NCBI GenBank assembly: GCA_900319795.1
Contig: ONPU01000010.1
Span: forward strand, 1-61,626
DNA: 61,626 nt
Direction of reading: 5' to 3'
Origin: an uncultured Eubacteriales bacterium
Lineage (GTDB): Bacteria > Bacillota > Clostridia > Lachnospirales > Lachnospiraceae
The notes under the pieces: generated by a model
Told to the model about the DNA's origin: nothing
What the model saw: the letters and a program-made list of their open reading frames with translations, nothing else
The model's database searches: none
Translations under genes and position numbers: made by a program
In this document: positions 60,520 to 61,626 of the stretch, piece after piece
How the letters are laid out: the number at the start of each line of letters is the position of its first letter
Position numbering within the stretch: position 1 is the first letter of the stretch

Positions 60520-61626
60520 TCACACCTCCCAGCTCAGCATATTCCTGAGGTAGGGGTCAGCCCCATACCGACCTTCCACGGCGAACCAGATCTCGTCCCT
60601 GCGGAAGATGCTGTTCTTCATTGTGGACATGTCGTGCGAAGTGAAGAGCAGCTGAGCTCCGTTTTTGTTGATCTCCGGGTTTGTAAAGAGTCGGATGACA
60701 TAGCGGAGAAGCTTCGGATGCAGCTTGGCATCCAGTTCATCAACGATTACCAGACGTCCCTCCTTCAGGGCCATCAGGATGACCGGAAGAGCGGCAAAGA
60801 GCTTGCGGGTTCCGTCGGACTCACTGGAAAAAGGATGACCGGAAGAGCGGCAAAGAGCTTGCGGGTTCCGTCGGACTCACTGGAAAACGGGAGCTCATAG
60901 AGCGTATCATGCAGGGTTCTCTGCAGGTAGAATTCATTGCTCTGCTGGTCAAAACGGTATCCGGTGATGCCGATTCCCATGTCGTTCATCATGGTAAGGA
61001 ACTGCTTCTTTGAAATGTCGTTATCGGAGAGAAGGATCTGCTGCTCGGCCAATGGATTCGCATAGTTTCTGATGATGCACTCTTCAAACCAGCGAATGAC
61101 TTCTGCAATCACGGGGATGGAATAATTGATCGCAAGGAAGGAGAGCAGCGGCATCTTGGCATTTACCTCGGTGTTGATGTTCTTACTCCCGAGAATGGTT
61201 CCAAGGGAGATTCCTTCATGATTTCTTTCAAAGATCTTCGCTGCCCGGCTGGCCCCGAGCTTGCGGCGATAGAGTGTTTCTTCCTCTATTATGCCGCCCT
61301 GAAGCACAATATAGTAGCGGTATTCATATTCACCGATGCGGAAAAACAGCTGGAAGCGGGAAGGCTCCTCCCGGGAATCCTCATCGAACAGATAGGGGAC
61401 ACAGGATACCTTCTGCTGCATGATGAAACGGGAGTGATTCTTGCCAAGCTCATAGACGGGCTCAGTAACAAGGGAGATTACGCAGCCCAGAGCGGCAAGA
61501 AGGTTGGATTTGCCGCCGCCATTCGGGCCGTAGATCACACCAACCGGCAGGATATCATTTCCCTTTTCAGTCTTTATAAGGCTGTCCTTGAACTCAGAAA
61601 GAGCCGCAGCCTGAAAATCGAATGTG
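60520..61626 (-). pseudogene. Frameshifted AAA15-type ATPase (AbiLi/RloA-like), 5' end outside window
   Basis: The gene enters from the right edge. The upstream frame has Walker A GPNGGGKSN and runs through YELPFSSESDGTRKLFAALPVIL before going out of frame; the downstream frame resumes MALKEGRLVIVDELDAKLHPKLL (Walker B) and LLFTSHDMSTM (switch His) to the stop. The break is an exact 56-bp tandem duplication (60776-60831 and 60832-60887); removing one copy restores a single ATPase. OLD/AbiL-like ATPases of this family act in phage defence with an RloB-like partner. Confidence 0.8.
60776..60887. repeat. Exact 56-bp tandem duplication
   Basis: Two identical 56-bp copies (AGGATGACCGGAAGAGCGGC...) follow each other without a gap. 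56 is not a multiple of 3, so the duplication shifts the ATPase frame. Confidence 0.95.

Overview
The window looks like a chromosomal segment of an anaerobic, moderately GC-rich (roughly mid-50s % by eye) member of the Clostridia, most likely Lachnospiraceae. The evidence is the gene set: DUF1002 and DUF6465 proteins, a reverse rubrerythrin, a CBS-domain family II pyrophosphatase, a class II-type galT next to galK, secreted proteins with tyrosine-rich repeats, a radical SAM mobile pair, and AGGAGG-type ribosome binding sites. I did not assign a species.

Layout. 1-840: the 3' end of a 23S rRNA gene followed by tRNAs for Asp, Val, Thr, Tyr, fMet and Phe, with a decayed tandem of tRNA-Thr 5' halves between Val and Thr and no 5S gene. 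900-8500: cell-envelope genes (L,D-transpeptidase, SLH-domain protein, a TPR/acidic/P-loop protein, a DUF1002 protein) plus a lysine/alanine-rich DUF6465 protein. 8500-19760: DUF2298 membrane protein, reverse rubrerythrin, a second DUF1002 protein, an NhaC-type antiporter, thiamine pyrophosphokinase, peptidase T with cytidine deaminase, and a diguanylate cyclase with larE. 19850-26620: galTK, a secreted NlpC/P60-like protein and two HD-domain proteins. 26790-34070: a tannase-like secreted hydrolase, a zinc-ribbon/TPM membrane protein, and pheA with DAHP synthase.

34230-44560: a Bax-inhibitor-1 protein, then a ten-gene Mrp/Mbh-type cation/proton antiporter operon with four antiporter-like subunits. 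The operon is bracketed and invaded by short palindromic (REP-like) repeats, including two 33-bp copies inside one coding sequence that keep the frame. 44700-50310: DUF937 protein, CBS pyrophosphatase, a beta-helix-like secreted protein and hflX.

50500-61626 is accessory in character: an XRE-HTH/pseudo-histidine-kinase/receiver fusion, a MerR-TipAS regulator behind a 19-bp-spacer promoter, a kinase-like protein with a MATE pump, an esterase, a radical SAM mobile pair, BrnT/BrnA, a GNAT and a Bcp peroxiredoxin. The right end is a graveyard: fragments of LysR and nitrilase-type genes abut a decayed AbiL/RloAB-like defence pair. Its ATPase gene is frameshifted by an exact 56-bp tandem duplication, and its RloB-like gene carries an in-frame stop, a palindromic insertion and a lost 3' end.

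The main threads are short palindromic repeats that insert into coding regions without breaking frame, and a degenerated defence locus at the right edge.
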